Notes under the pieces: model-generated | Databases searched by the model: none | The model's input: the letters and a program-made list of their open reading frames with translations, nothing else | Told to the model about the DNA's origin: nothing | Shown: positions 1 through 6,521 of the stretch, one piece after another | Position numbering within the stretch: the stretch's first letter is position 1 | Layout: every line of letters begins with the position of its first letter | Program-made: the position numbers and the translations under genes | Source of the DNA: JTS-RE37 sp041743975 | GTDB lineage: Bacteria > Bacteroidota > Bacteroidia > Flavobacteriales > Flavobacteriaceae | DNA length: 12,937 nt | Direction of reading: 5' to 3' | Assembly (NCBI GenBank): GCA_041743975.1 | Contig: JBGTLT010000196.1 | Location: 1-12,937, forward strand

Positions 1-40
1 AAGCCGTTAATGAAGATAAGAAGATATATGCAAAGAATAT

Positions 41-62
41 TTGTTTCACCCTTGTTTCACCC
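41..62. repeat. Tandem 11-bp direct repeat
   Basis: TTGTTTCACCC occurs twice back to back, at 41-51 and 52-62, just beyond the terminator that follows tRNA-Asn. The repeat is seen directly. It could be a small slippage duplication or part of an attachment-site region next to a tRNA gene. The window edge prevents seeing what lies beyond, so no function is claimed. Confidence 0.6.
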
Positions 63-66
63 CTGC

Positions 67-99
67 CAAAAAAGAAAGCCTTCCGATTTCTCGAAAGGC
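67..99 (-). terminator. Rho-independent terminator of tRNA-Asn
   Basis: Read on the minus strand, a 9-bp stem GCCTTTCGA / TCGGAAGGC (one G-U pair) closes on a GAAA tetraloop at positions 99-78. It is followed directly by a T-rich tract (TTTCTTTTTTT). It begins about 15 bases after the tRNA 3' end. A stem, a stable tetraloop and a U-run together make a textbook intrinsic terminator. Confidence 0.85.
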
Positions 100-113
100 C
101 TATTCTCACTGGG

Positions 114-187
114 CTCCTCCTCTTGGGCTCGAACCAAGGACCCTCTGATTAACAGTCAGATGCTCTAACCAACTGAGCTAAGGAGGA
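114..187 (-). tRNA. tRNA-Asn (anticodon GTT)
   Basis: On the minus strand the sequence folds as a full cloverleaf. The acceptor stem is TCCTCCT paired with AGGAGGA, the D arm is GCTC...GAGC, and the anticodon stem TCTGA/TCAGA carries loop CTGTTAA with anticodon GTT (plus-strand 151-153). The T arm has TTCGA in its loop. The discriminator base is G at 114. CCA is not encoded, because the next bases read CCC, so the 3' CCA must be added after transcription. No bases are missing from any stem. Confidence 0.97.
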
Positions 188-214
188 AAATAGTCTTACC
201 TAACTTTCTTGCTC

Positions 215-232
215 TCCCGATAGCTATCGGGA
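215..232. repeat. Perfect 18-bp palindrome, possible dispersed repeat
   Basis: TCCCGATAGCTATCGGGA is a perfect palindrome lying in the leader of tRNA-Asn. From memory, closely similar palindromes recur between genes in many flavobacterial genomes, so this may be one copy of a dispersed repeat; that part is recollection, not shown here. It does not look like a terminator, since no U-run follows on either strand. Confidence 0.6.
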
Positions 233-306
233 TAAACCAGGGATAAAACGCTTACTATACTTTCTTTTCAAACCTACACATTGCCAATCGGTGTGTGGGT
301 TATTTT

Positions 307-351
307 CTTACCGCGGCCTTCGGCTGTCAAAGCCGCTGATATTGGCGTAAG
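307..351 (-). other. Foldable leader segment upstream of tRNA-Asn
   Basis: On the minus strand CTTAC (351-347) can pair with GTAAG (311-307), and inside it GCGGC (336-332) can pair with GCCGC (317-313). A second partial pairing, GGCT/AGCC, lies within the loop. The segment starts right after the predicted promoter at 358-365 and would lie at the 5' end of the tRNA precursor. It could be a processing or stability element, or chance pairing in GC-rich sequence. No known RNA family is recognised. Confidence 0.3.
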
Positions 352-357
352 AGGGTG

Positions 358-388
358 CAAATATAGCAGTTTCTTTCAAATCCCCCAA
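358..388 (-). promoter_or_regulatory. Predicted Bacteroidota-type promoter for tRNA-Asn
   Basis: On the minus strand TATATTTG (365-358) matches the Bacteroidota -7 box TAnnTTTG exactly. A TTG (388-386) lies 20 bases upstream, at the -33 position. Transcription would start near 351, giving a leader of about 165 bases before the tRNA. It lies just past the rseP stop codon and points toward the tRNA, its only visible target. A second -7-like box, TAGGTTTG at 276-269, lies closer to the tRNA but has no -33 partner. Confidence 0.5.
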
Positions 389-405
389 TAAAAAAAACAG
401 CTTTT

Positions 406-1761
406 CTATTTCGCAAGCCATTTGTAAATATCGTTCCCATTTGCGAACAACAACAACGCTATCAACAGGAAAAACCCCACCATCTGCGCATACTCCAGGA
501 ACTTGTCACTTGGCTTCCGGCCCGTGACCATTTCATACAGCAGGAAGGTCACATGCCCCCCGTCCAACGCCGGGATCGGCAAAATGTTCATAAAGGCCAG
601 GATGATCGAGATCAGTGCGGTGGTGGACCAGAAGGCGGCCCAATTCCAGGTATCGGGGAACATATTCCCTATGGCCGCAAACCCTCCGACTCCCTTGTAG
701 GCCCCCGTTTCAGGATTGAATATTTTCTTTAGTTGCTTTACATAACTTCCCAGGGTGGTGACTCCACGGTCTATCCCAGCCGGGATGGATTCTACAAACG
801 AATATTTTTTTGTTTCCAGTTTCAGGATACCCCTGGTCTCCATATCCTCATAGGTAGGTATGCCCGGGATGACCCCAATGGTAGCCGAATCACTGATCTT
901 TACAGGGATCTGCACTACCTTGTTCCCCTCACGTTTTACTTTCAGTTCAACTTCCTTACCCTTATAATTCTCCAATATGGGTTTGACTTCGTCGAAATAC
1001 CGGACCGGATAGGAACCTATTGCCGTAATTTCATCCTTCTCCTTCAGCCCTGAATACAGGTTCTCAGATTCTTTGGATACCTCCCCTATCACAAAAGGGA
1101 TCCTGGGATTCAGGAATCGTATCCGGTCCTCATCCTCCAGCAAGGTGGCAATAAAATCCACCGGGATCTCCTTCTCAATGGTATTGCCATCGCGGGTGAG
1201 CGTGATGGTATTCCCATTGATGATCTCGCCCAGCAACGTATTGAAAGTGGCCACCTCCTCCCCATCTATGGCAACGATATGATCCCCCGTCTCAACGCCC
1301 AATTTATCTCCGATGTTCTTGTCCATCACCCAGACACCATCCTTCAGGCTGTTCATGGGGATAAATTCATCCCCATAGGAATAGGCCATTCCAATGTAGA
1401 TGACCACCGCCAGGACAAAATTAACCGTCACCCCCCCCAACATGATGATCAACCGCTGCCAGGCAGGTTTACTCCTGAATTCCCAGGGTTGGGGCTCCTG
1501 AGCCATCTGCTCCGTATCCATGCTCTCATCGATCATCCCGGCGATCTTAACATAGCCGCCCAATGGCAGCCACCCAATTCCATATACCGTCTCCCCGATC
1601 TTTTTCCTGAATAAAGAAAACTTGATGTCAAAGAACAAATAGAATTTCTCTACCCGGGTCTTGAAGATTTTAGCAGGGATAAAATGCCCCAATTCGTGCA
1701 GAACGATCAGGAGCGAAAGACTTAATAAAAATTGAATGGTTTTGATCAGTATAGGAGTCAT
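406..1761 (-). CDS. rseP: RIP metalloprotease RseP (site-2 protease)
   Basis: This is an inner-membrane zinc protease that cleaves substrates within the membrane, classically anti-sigma factors in the envelope stress response. The 451 residues are normal family length. The zinc motif HELGH is at residues 22-26 in the first membrane helix, with a GGYVK motif near 68-72. Two periplasmic PDZ domains are at about 140-200 and 220-300. The C-terminal helix carries NILPIPALDGG at 392-402, whose Asp400 is the third zinc ligand. The start ATG at 1761 lies about 20 bases after a good promoter. The gene is divergent from the SCO1-like gene. A run of eight T follows the TAG stop on the minus strand, with only a weak stem before it. 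No dxr or anti-sigma gene is adjacent, so the substrate cannot be guessed. Confidence 0.95.
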   Translation of the reverse strand: MTPILIKTIQFLLSLSLLIVLHELGHFIPAKIFKTRVEKFYLFFDIKFSLFRKKIGETVYGIGWLPLGGYVKIAGMIDESMDTEQMAQEPQPWEFRSKPAWQRLIIMLGGVTVNFVLAVVIYIGMAYSYGDEFIPMNSLKDGVWVMDKNIGDKLGVETGDHIVAIDGEEVATFNTLLGEIINGNTITLTRDGNTIEKEIPVDFIATLLEDEDRIRFLNPRIPFVIGEVSKESENLYSGLKEKDEITAIGSYPVRYFDEVKPILENYKGKEVELKVKREGNKVVQIPVKISDSATIGVIPGIPTYEDMETRGILKLETKKYSFVESIPAGIDRGVTTLGSYVKQLKKIFNPETGAYKGVGGFAAIGNMFPDTWNWAAFWSTTALISIILAFMNILPIPALDGGHVTFLLYEMVTGRKPSDKFLEYAQMVGFFLLIALLLFANGNDIYKWLAK

Positions 1762-1786
1762 TGGCCTTTTCTAAATTTTGAACGCA

Positions 1787-1816
1787 CAAAAGTACACTTT
1801 TACAGGGTCTTACAAA
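1787..1816 (-). promoter_or_regulatory. Predicted rseP promoter
   Basis: On the minus strand TTTG (1816-1813) and TACTTTTG (1794-1787) are separated by 18 bases, both boxes matching the Bacteroidota consensus TTTG / TAnnTTTG. The predicted transcript starts near 1780, about 20 bases before the rseP ATG. Confidence 0.6.
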
Positions 1817-1877
1817 AGCCATAGCCCGGTCCGCAGCCATATTTATGAAAGTTTTGGCAGCGGAAACGAGCCTTCTT

Positions 1878-1909
1878 TTTGACAGCCTCCCCATAAGGCA
1901 TTACCTTTG
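1878..1909 (+). promoter_or_regulatory. Predicted promoter of the SCO1-like gene
   Basis: TTTG at 1878-1881 and TACCTTTG at 1902-1909 are 20 bases apart, both exact matches to the Bacteroidota boxes. Transcription would begin near 1915, only about 8 bases before the ATG at 1923. This rules out an in-frame upstream ATG at 1845, which lies before the promoter. Confidence 0.65.
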
Positions 1910-1922
1910 TCAAAAAAATTCG

Positions 1923-2597
1923 ATGCGCTCCTTTTTTGCCAAATACAAGCTTTTCGGGATCGTACTACTAGGGCTTTCCGCAGTAATCATACTACTGTTC
2001 TACAATGCCCTGAAACCCAAAACAATCCTTCCGGTCTACCAACCGGCAGATTTTAACCCGGAGTTGGTGGATGATTCCATACAGTATGTGAAAAAATACC
2101 ATACCATCGCCGACTTTTCACTTATTAACCAAAACGGGAAACGCATCACCCAGGATGATTACAAGGATAAAATCTACGTGGCCGACTTTTTTTTTACCAC
2201 CTGCCCCTCCATCTGCCCTATCATGACAAAGAACATGGCCGGTATACAGTCGCGCTTCCTGCATGACAAGGAGGTCCTCCTGCTCTCCCATACAGTGACC
2301 CCCGAAATAGATTCCGTTGCACAACTCAAAAAATATGCCCGGGAAGAAGGGGTGGTCGACACTAAATGGAACCTTGTTACCGGCGATAAAAAAGAGATCT
2401 ATGCGCTTGCACGCAAATCTTACCTGGCGGTTAAGGATGATGGCGATGGGGGCCCGTATGATATGATCCACACCGAAAATTTTATCCTGGTGGATAAAGA
2501 GAAAAGGATCAGAGGCACCTACAATGGCACGAATCCCGAAGCAATTAATGAGCTCCTGGAAGATATTGAAACCCTGAAAAGATCCTACGAGGACTAA
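1923..2597 (+). CDS. SCO1/SenC family copper chaperone
   Basis: SCO proteins are membrane-anchored thioredoxin-fold proteins that bind copper and help assemble the CuA centre of cytochrome c oxidase, or act as thiol oxidoreductases. Of 224 residues, about 8-28 form a single N-terminal membrane anchor, leaving the domain outside the cytoplasm. The copper/redox motif CPSIC is at 94-98 and the third ligand, His183, lies in IHTENFILVD. The fold then ends in the usual NPEAINELLEDI helix. The ATG at 1923 is chosen because a strong promoter lies between it and the earlier in-frame ATG at 1845. No oxidase genes are nearby, so the client is unknown. All key residues are present. Confidence 0.93.
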   Translation: MRSFFAKYKLFGIVLLGLSAVIILLFYNALKPKTILPVYQPADFNPELVDDSIQYVKKYHTIADFSLINQNGKRITQDDYKDKIYVADFFFTTCPSICPIMTKNMAGIQSRFLHDKEVLLLSHTVTPEIDSVAQLKKYAREEGVVDTKWNLVTGDKKEIYALARKSYLAVKDDGDGGPYDMIHTENFILVDKEKRIRGTYNGTNPEAINELLEDIETLKRSYED

Positions 2598-2711
2598 TTC
2601 CCAGCTCCTGATTTTTCGGAATTTTACCCTCCACCAATCCGATAGTTCCCGAACATGGGCTACCGGCATGCCTTTTTGGATATTTTACGCAGTTATTCCG
2701 CAATTTTCTGT

Positions 2712-2745
2712 TATTTTTGTCCTTACTTATAATCAATCTAAATAA
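2712..2745 (+). promoter_or_regulatory. Predicted feoAB promoter and possible operator
   Basis: TATTTTTG at 2712-2719 matches the TAnnTTTG -7 box; no clear -33 TTTG is found at the right distance. Between it and the feoA start is an imperfect inverted repeat, TTACTTA (2723-2729) and TAAATAA (2739-2745), with 6 of 7 pairs matching across a 9-base spacer. An iron-responsive repressor site would be expected at such a place, but the match to any known Fur or DtxR consensus is weak and the region is AT-rich. Confidence 0.4.
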
Positions 2746-2748
2746 AAA

Positions 2749-2994
2749 TTGGGCACTACGGTTGCTGATCTTAAGAGGGGTGAAAAAGGTATTATCAGGG
2801 AGTTTACTGATGATATCCTCCCCATTAAATTGCTGGAATTGGGTTGCTTGCCAGGCAACCAGATAGAAATGATCCAGGTTGCCCCCTTCTTTGACCCCAT
2901 ATACATCAATGTTAACGGTTCACATATCGCTATCAGAAGGGCCGTTGCGCTCCTCATAGAGCTCGACATTATTGAAGATAACCCCCGGATATGA
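2749..2994 (+). CDS. feoA: FeoA, ferrous iron transport accessory protein
   Basis: FeoA is a small cytoplasmic SH3-like protein needed for FeoB-driven Fe2+ uptake. The 81 residues show the family pattern: an ADLKRGEKG N-terminal segment, KLLELGCLPGNQI in the middle and GSHIAIRRAVA near the end. The start is TTG at 2749. An in-frame TAA at 2743-2745 closes the frame just upstream, and the first in-frame ATG is far inside the conserved domain. A TTG start may keep FeoA levels low. The stop overlaps the feoB start in ATGA at 2991-2994, so translation of the two is probably coupled. Confidence 0.92.
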   Translation: MGTTVADLKRGEKGIIREFTDDILPIKLLELGCLPGNQIEMIQVAPFFDPIYINVNGSHIAIRRAVALLIELDIIEDNPRI

Positions 2995-5225
2995 GTAAAA
3001 ACATCAATGTAGCCCTCATTGGTAATCCGAATACCGGGAAGACCTCCGTTTTCAATGCCCTTACCGGCCTGAAGCAGAAAGTGGGCAACTACCCGGGCAT
3101 TACAGTTGAAAAAAAAGAGGGGATCTGTAAACTTCCCCGCGGTGTGAAAGCCCATATACTCGACCTCCCCGGAACCTATAGCCTCAATACCACCTCCCTG
3201 GATGAAAGCGTTGTGGTGGAGCTGCTGCTCAACAAAAACGATAAGGATTTTCCCGATGTAGCAGTTGTTATAAGCGATGTGGAGAATTTAAAACGCAACT
3301 TACTGTTATTCACGCAGATAAAGGACCTAAAAATCCCGGCGATCCTGGTGATCAATATGGCGGACCGCATGCCCCGGAAAGGTATTTCCCTGGATCTTGA
3401 GCTGTTGGAGGAGAAACTCGGTACCAAAATAGCATTGGTCAGCACTCGGAAAGGAACGGGGATAGAAATGCTGAAAGAACTAATTGCCGATTATAAAAAC
3501 CTTTCCATTGTACAAAATGTGGATACGACCGTTATTGACCGGGAGTATTTTGACAGGCTGCGTAAAGCCTTTCCGAAGGAGGACCTCTATAAACTCTGGC
3601 TGGTGATAACCCAGGATGTCAATTTTATGCCGATCGAGAAAAAACCGGTCAAAGACACCAGCACTTTTGCTACCAAATCCAAGTCTGAGCTGAAACGCTT
3701 GCAGCAAAAGGAAACAATACTCAGGTACCAGTTCATCAACGGCATCCTCAAAGAAACCTATAAGGTGGATATAAATGCCGCCAAAGGCCTCCGGGCCAAC
3801 TTTGATAAGATCCTTACCCATAAGGTTTTCGGCTATGTCATTTTCCTGATTATACTGCTAACGATCTTCCAGGCTATTTATGACTGGAGCAGCTACCCGA
3901 TGGATTTTATCGATGAACAATTTGCCATTGCCAGTGAATGGGTAAAGGCCACGCTCCCGGAAGGTGTCTTTACAAACCTGATTGCCGAGGGCATCCTCGC
4001 CGGCATTGGTGGAATTGTCATCTTTATCCCCCAGATCGCATTTTTGTTCCTGTTCATAGCCCTGCTGGAAGAATCTGGATATATGAGCCGTGTGGTATTC
4101 TTAATGGACCGTTTGATGCGCCCCTTCGGACTCAGTGGCAAAAGTGTGGTTCCGCTGATCTCCGGCACCGCCTGTGCCATTCCGGCGGTGATGGCCACCC
4201 GGAATATTGAAAACTGGAAGGAAAGGCTGATCACCATCCTGGTTACCCCTTTTACAACCTGCTCAGCCCGACTCCCGGTCTACCTTATTATTATTGCACT
4301 GGTGATTCCCGAAGGCCGTTTCCTGGGCCTGAGCTACCAGGCCCTGACACTCATGCTCCTATATCTCATAGGTTTTGGGGCCGCTATCATTTCGGCCATG
4401 ATCCTGAACAAGCTATTGAACATCAGGAGCCGAACCTTCTTTGTAATGGAAATGCCCAACTATAAATTACCGCTGTTTAAAAATGTGGCATATACCGTAA
4501 TTGAAAAGACCAAAAGTTTTGTCTATGGGGCCGGAAAAATCATATTGGCCATTTCCGTGATTCTATGGTTCCTGGGGACCAATGGATATTCGAATGATTT
4601 CAGAAATGCGGAGACCATTGTTAAGGATAAGATCCGGGAGCAAGGGTTTACAGAATACAACCAAAATTCCATTGAGCGCACGCTGAATGCCTACGAGCAA
4701 CACTTGCGGGACACCATGACGGCAACCGGCCGCCCGGCACAAATGGCGCTGAAGGATTCACTGGATATCAAACGGACGGAACTTACCGAAAAGGCTGAGA
4801 ACCAGGAAGTGGCGGGATACAAGCTTGAAAAATCATATATAGGCCAAATGGGCAAGGCCATCGAACCCATTGTGCAACCCCTGGGCTATGACTGGAAAAT
4901 AGGGATTGCAGTACTGACCTCCTTCGCGGCACGGGAAGTGTTCGTGGGGACCCTGGCCACCATTTACAGCGTAGGCAACGATGAAGAAAATACGATCAAG
5001 AACAGGATGGCTGCCGAGGTAAACCCCCAGACCAAAAAACCCCTGTTCAACCTTGCATCCGGCATTTCCCTGCTGCTGTTCTATGCCTTTGCCATGCAAT
5101 GTATGAGCACCCTGGCCATCGTGAAAAGAGAAACCAACAGTTGGAAGTGGCCCCTCGCCCAATTGGTATTAATGAGTGTTTTTGCGTATATTGTAGCATT
5201 GATCGCCTACCAGCTATTAAAATAA
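2991..5225 (+). CDS. feoB: FeoB, ferrous iron transporter with GTPase domain
   Basis: This is the main Fe2+ importer of the inner membrane, driven or gated by an N-terminal G domain. At 744 residues it is full length. The GTPase motifs are all present: G1 GNPNTGKTS (11-19), G2 around Thr38 in YPGITVE, G3 DLPG (58-61), G4 NMAD (122-125) and G5 STRKG (151-155). A helical linker follows to about 270, then the polytopic membrane part with gate motifs SGTACAIPAVMATR (391-404) and CSARLPVY (424-431). A long charged loop at about 530-615 separates two groups of helices, as in other Bacteroidota FeoB proteins. It overlaps feoA by four bases and is followed by a Cys-rich small protein, giving a feoAB-plus-accessory operon. 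Confidence 0.96.
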   Translation: MSKNINVALIGNPNTGKTSVFNALTGLKQKVGNYPGITVEKKEGICKLPRGVKAHILDLPGTYSLNTTSLDESVVVELLLNKNDKDFPDVAVVISDVENLKRNLLLFTQIKDLKIPAILVINMADRMPRKGISLDLELLEEKLGTKIALVSTRKGTGIEMLKELIADYKNLSIVQNVDTTVIDREYFDRLRKAFPKEDLYKLWLVITQDVNFMPIEKKPVKDTSTFATKSKSELKRLQQKETILRYQFINGILKETYKVDINAAKGLRANFDKILTHKVFGYVIFLIILLTIFQAIYDWSSYPMDFIDEQFAIASEWVKATLPEGVFTNLIAEGILAGIGGIVIFIPQIAFLFLFIALLEESGYMSRVVFLMDRLMRPFGLSGKSVVPLISGTACAIPAVMATRNIENWKERLITILVTPFTTCSARLPVYLIIIALVIPEGRFLGLSYQALTLMLLYLIGFGAAIISAMILNKLLNIRSRTFFVMEMPNYKLPLFKNVAYTVIEKTKSFVYGAGKIILAISVILWFLGTNGYSNDFRNAETIVKDKIREQGFTEYNQNSIERTLNAYEQHLRDTMTATGRPAQMALKDSLDIKRTELTEKAENQEVAGYKLEKSYIGQMGKAIEPIVQPLGYDWKIGIAVLTSFAAREVFVGTLATIYSVGNDEENTIKNRMAAEVNPQTKKPLFNLASGISLLLFYAFAMQCMSTLAIVKRETNSWKWPLAQLVLMSVFAYIVALIAYQLLK

Positions 5226-5260
5226 CATGGCGGTCCCATAAAATCCGATAGTACTCATAA

Positions 5261-5410
5261 ATGATGATCTTTCAGAGCATTTTGGTTTATATAACACTGG
5301 CCGTTGCCGTGGGCTATATCGCAAAAAAATTCTTTCTCCCCCGTAAACTGTTCGCCTCCAAACGAGGTAAATCCCGCGACTGTGGCCAGGATGACTGCGG
5401 ATGCCATTAG
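5261..5410 (+). CDS. FeoB-associated Cys-rich membrane protein
   Basis: This 49-residue protein starts with tandem ATG codons at 5261 and 5264, 35 bases after feoB. It has one N-terminal membrane helix (about residues 4-21, rich in I, V, L, A), a basic stretch KKFFLPRKLFASKRGK, and a tail with three cysteines and a final His, CGQDDCGCH. This is the hallmark of the short proteins found after feoB in many Bacteroidota and Firmicutes, annotated as FeoB-associated Cys-rich membrane proteins. They may bind iron or steady FeoB, in place of FeoC; the true role is not settled. Its size makes it easy to miss in gene calling. Confidence 0.88.
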   Translation: MMIFQSILVYITLAVAVGYIAKKFFLPRKLFASKRGKSRDCGQDDCGCH

Positions 5411-5423
5411 GAATCACATCCCA

Positions 5424-5437
5424 TGGACCCGGGTCCA
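5424..5437. repeat. 14-bp perfect palindrome between convergent genes
   Basis: TGGACCCGGGTCCA lies between the end of the feo operon and the end of the convergent DUF423 gene. In RNA it can form only a 5-bp stem with a CCGG loop, and no U-run follows on either strand. It may act as a weak two-way terminator or be a dispersed palindrome. Confidence 0.4.
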
Positions 5438-5465
5438 AACCCCTACGGGAATTTGTTATGCTTCC

Positions 5466-5852
5466 CTACAGGATGTCCTCGATAAACGAATAGAGCAGCA
5501 TTCCCCAGCCCAGTAAGAGGAACAACCCCCCCAGCGGGGTAATGGGGCCAAGGAACCTGAATTTCAAGCCCCTGGACGCAGCAAGGCACAGGCCATAAAT
5601 ACTGAAGGAAAACAGGAAAGTTCCCAGGATAAAGGCATACGCCATATAGGCCTCCAGGGAAGTTGTAAACCCAAGGTTAAAACCCAGTATCAACAATACC
5701 AGGGCATGGAACATCTGATATTTCACCCCGGTTTCAAAGCTTTTAAGCTGGGCTTCAGTCAGCCATTTTTTGAGGTAATGCGCCCCGAATGCACCAAAAA
5801 GGACGGCCAATAATCCATATAGGGCGCCGGCCACCTGAACGGTTAAAATCAT
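5466..5852 (-). CDS. DUF423 family membrane protein (YgdD-like)
   Basis: This is a 128-residue inner-membrane protein with four predicted helices (about 5-23, 43-61, 67-88 and 101-122). Family signatures are visible: LAVLFGAFGAHYLKK near the N-terminus, TGVKYQMFHALVLL in the second helix region, and FLGPITPLGGLFLLLGW at the end. The length is normal for DUF423/YgdD. The family is widespread but has no established biochemical role. The gene converges on the feo operon, and the ATG at 5852 begins the conserved domain directly. A partial -7 box, TATCTTAG at 5876-5869 (minus strand), is the only promoter hint. Confidence 0.9.
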   Translation of the reverse strand: MILTVQVAGALYGLLAVLFGAFGAHYLKKWLTEAQLKSFETGVKYQMFHALVLLILGFNLGFTTSLEAYMAYAFILGTFLFSFSIYGLCLAASRGLKFRFLGPITPLGGLFLLLGWGMLLYSFIEDIL

Positions 5853-5990
5853 GGTCTTGAATTTAGGCCTAAGATAATCACCCTTGCGACCCTATTCAGG
5901 GTTACGCAGTAATTAATTGGCATCACCCTTCTTTCAGAGGTGATAGCTCAAATTTAAGCCCACAGCGCCGTGCCTCCTTCCGCGATTGCC

Positions 5991-5998
5991 TACCTTTG
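5991..5998 (+). promoter_or_regulatory. Predicted -7 box of the plug-domain lipoprotein gene
   Basis: TACCTTTG matches TAnnTTTG. The transcript would start near 6005, 20 bases before the ATG at 6025. No clear -33 box is seen. The position argues against an in-frame ATG at 5986 as the start. Confidence 0.5.
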
Positions 5999-6024
5999 GA
6001 ACTACAAACCAAAATCCGGAAACT

Positions 6025-6426
6025 ATGATGCGGAAATACCTGTTACTAATTGTGGGAATCCTTTCCCTGGCCGCTTGCGGAGCCTCCAAAAGCAAGGAAA
6101 AGGAAAACGGTTCCCTATCGAAAACCATGAAGACTAAGGACAGGGGCTCTTTTTCACTCATCGACCAAATCAGGCAATTGCCAGGTGTGACACTCCGCAA
6201 TGGGGTACCGGTGATCACCAAGGCAACCAATTCCATTTACGATTCAGGGTCGTTGGAGCCCCTGTATGTACTCGATGATTACATTGTGGGTAATTCTTTT
6301 CGGGACGTAAGCCAGTTGGTCAACCCGGCCGATATCGAAAATATTGTAACCATTACAGGGCCGGAAGCCTCTTATTATGGATCCCGGGGGGGGCATGGCG
6401 TCATCAGGATTACCACGATTAAATAG
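6025..6426 (+). CDS. Stand-alone TonB-plug-domain lipoprotein
   Basis: The protein has 133 residues from ATG 6025 (or 132 from the adjacent ATG at 6028). It begins with a lipoprotein signal, MMRKYLLLIVGILSLAAC, with lipid-modified Cys at 18. A charged linker (KSKEKENGS) follows, then a domain from about 50 to 133 that resembles the plug of TonB-dependent receptors. Visible plug features are IDQIRQLPGVTLRNG, PLYVLDDYIVG, the NPADIENIVTITGPEASYYGSRG stretch as conserved pieces, and a final GVIRITT strand. No barrel follows, since the TAG stop comes directly after. Such isolated plugs occur in Bacteroidota but their role is unknown. It is probably held at the outer or inner membrane facing the periplasm. 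It sits alone, convergent with the SnoaL-like gene. Confidence 0.82.
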   Translation: MMRKYLLLIVGILSLAACGASKSKEKENGSLSKTMKTKDRGSFSLIDQIRQLPGVTLRNGVPVITKATNSIYDSGSLEPLYVLDDYIVGNSFRDVSQLVNPADIENIVTITGPEASYYGSRGGHGVIRITTIK

Positions 6427-6468
6427 CATCCAAATCGAAAATGCCTCCGGTGTTGCTGCTTCCCCCCG

Positions 6469-6484
6469 GGCCTATATCCAGGCC
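6469..6484. repeat. Small inverted repeat between convergent genes
   Basis: GGCCT (6469-6473) and AGGCC (6480-6484) flank a 6-base loop, midway between the plug-domain gene and the convergent SnoaL-like gene. It could serve as a weak bidirectional terminator, though neither strand has a following U-run. Confidence 0.3.
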
Positions 6485-6521
6485 GCAAACCGGGAAGGAA
6501 ACCATCACCAATTGCACCGGT

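Noticed and set aside
1845..1922. Longer N-terminus for the SCO1-like protein from an ATG at 1845
   Set aside because: A strong promoter lies between 1845 and 1923, so this stretch would not be in the main transcript.
2118..2669. 183-codon open frame on the minus strand opposite the SCO1-like gene
   Set aside because: It is antisense to a gene with all family motifs, its translation has no recognisable domain, and no promoter box precedes it.
2661..2677. Terminator after the SCO1-like gene (GGCATGCC followed by TTTTT)
   Set aside because: The palindrome has no loop room and the surrounding bases give only a 4-bp stem, so an intrinsic terminator is not supported.
6419..6505. 28-codon minus-strand frame after the SnoaL-like gene, ending GGIFDLDAI
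   Set aside because: Codons look plausible and a bacteriocin-like or coupled small peptide was considered. But it overlaps the end of the plug-domain gene, has no promoter and no known pattern.
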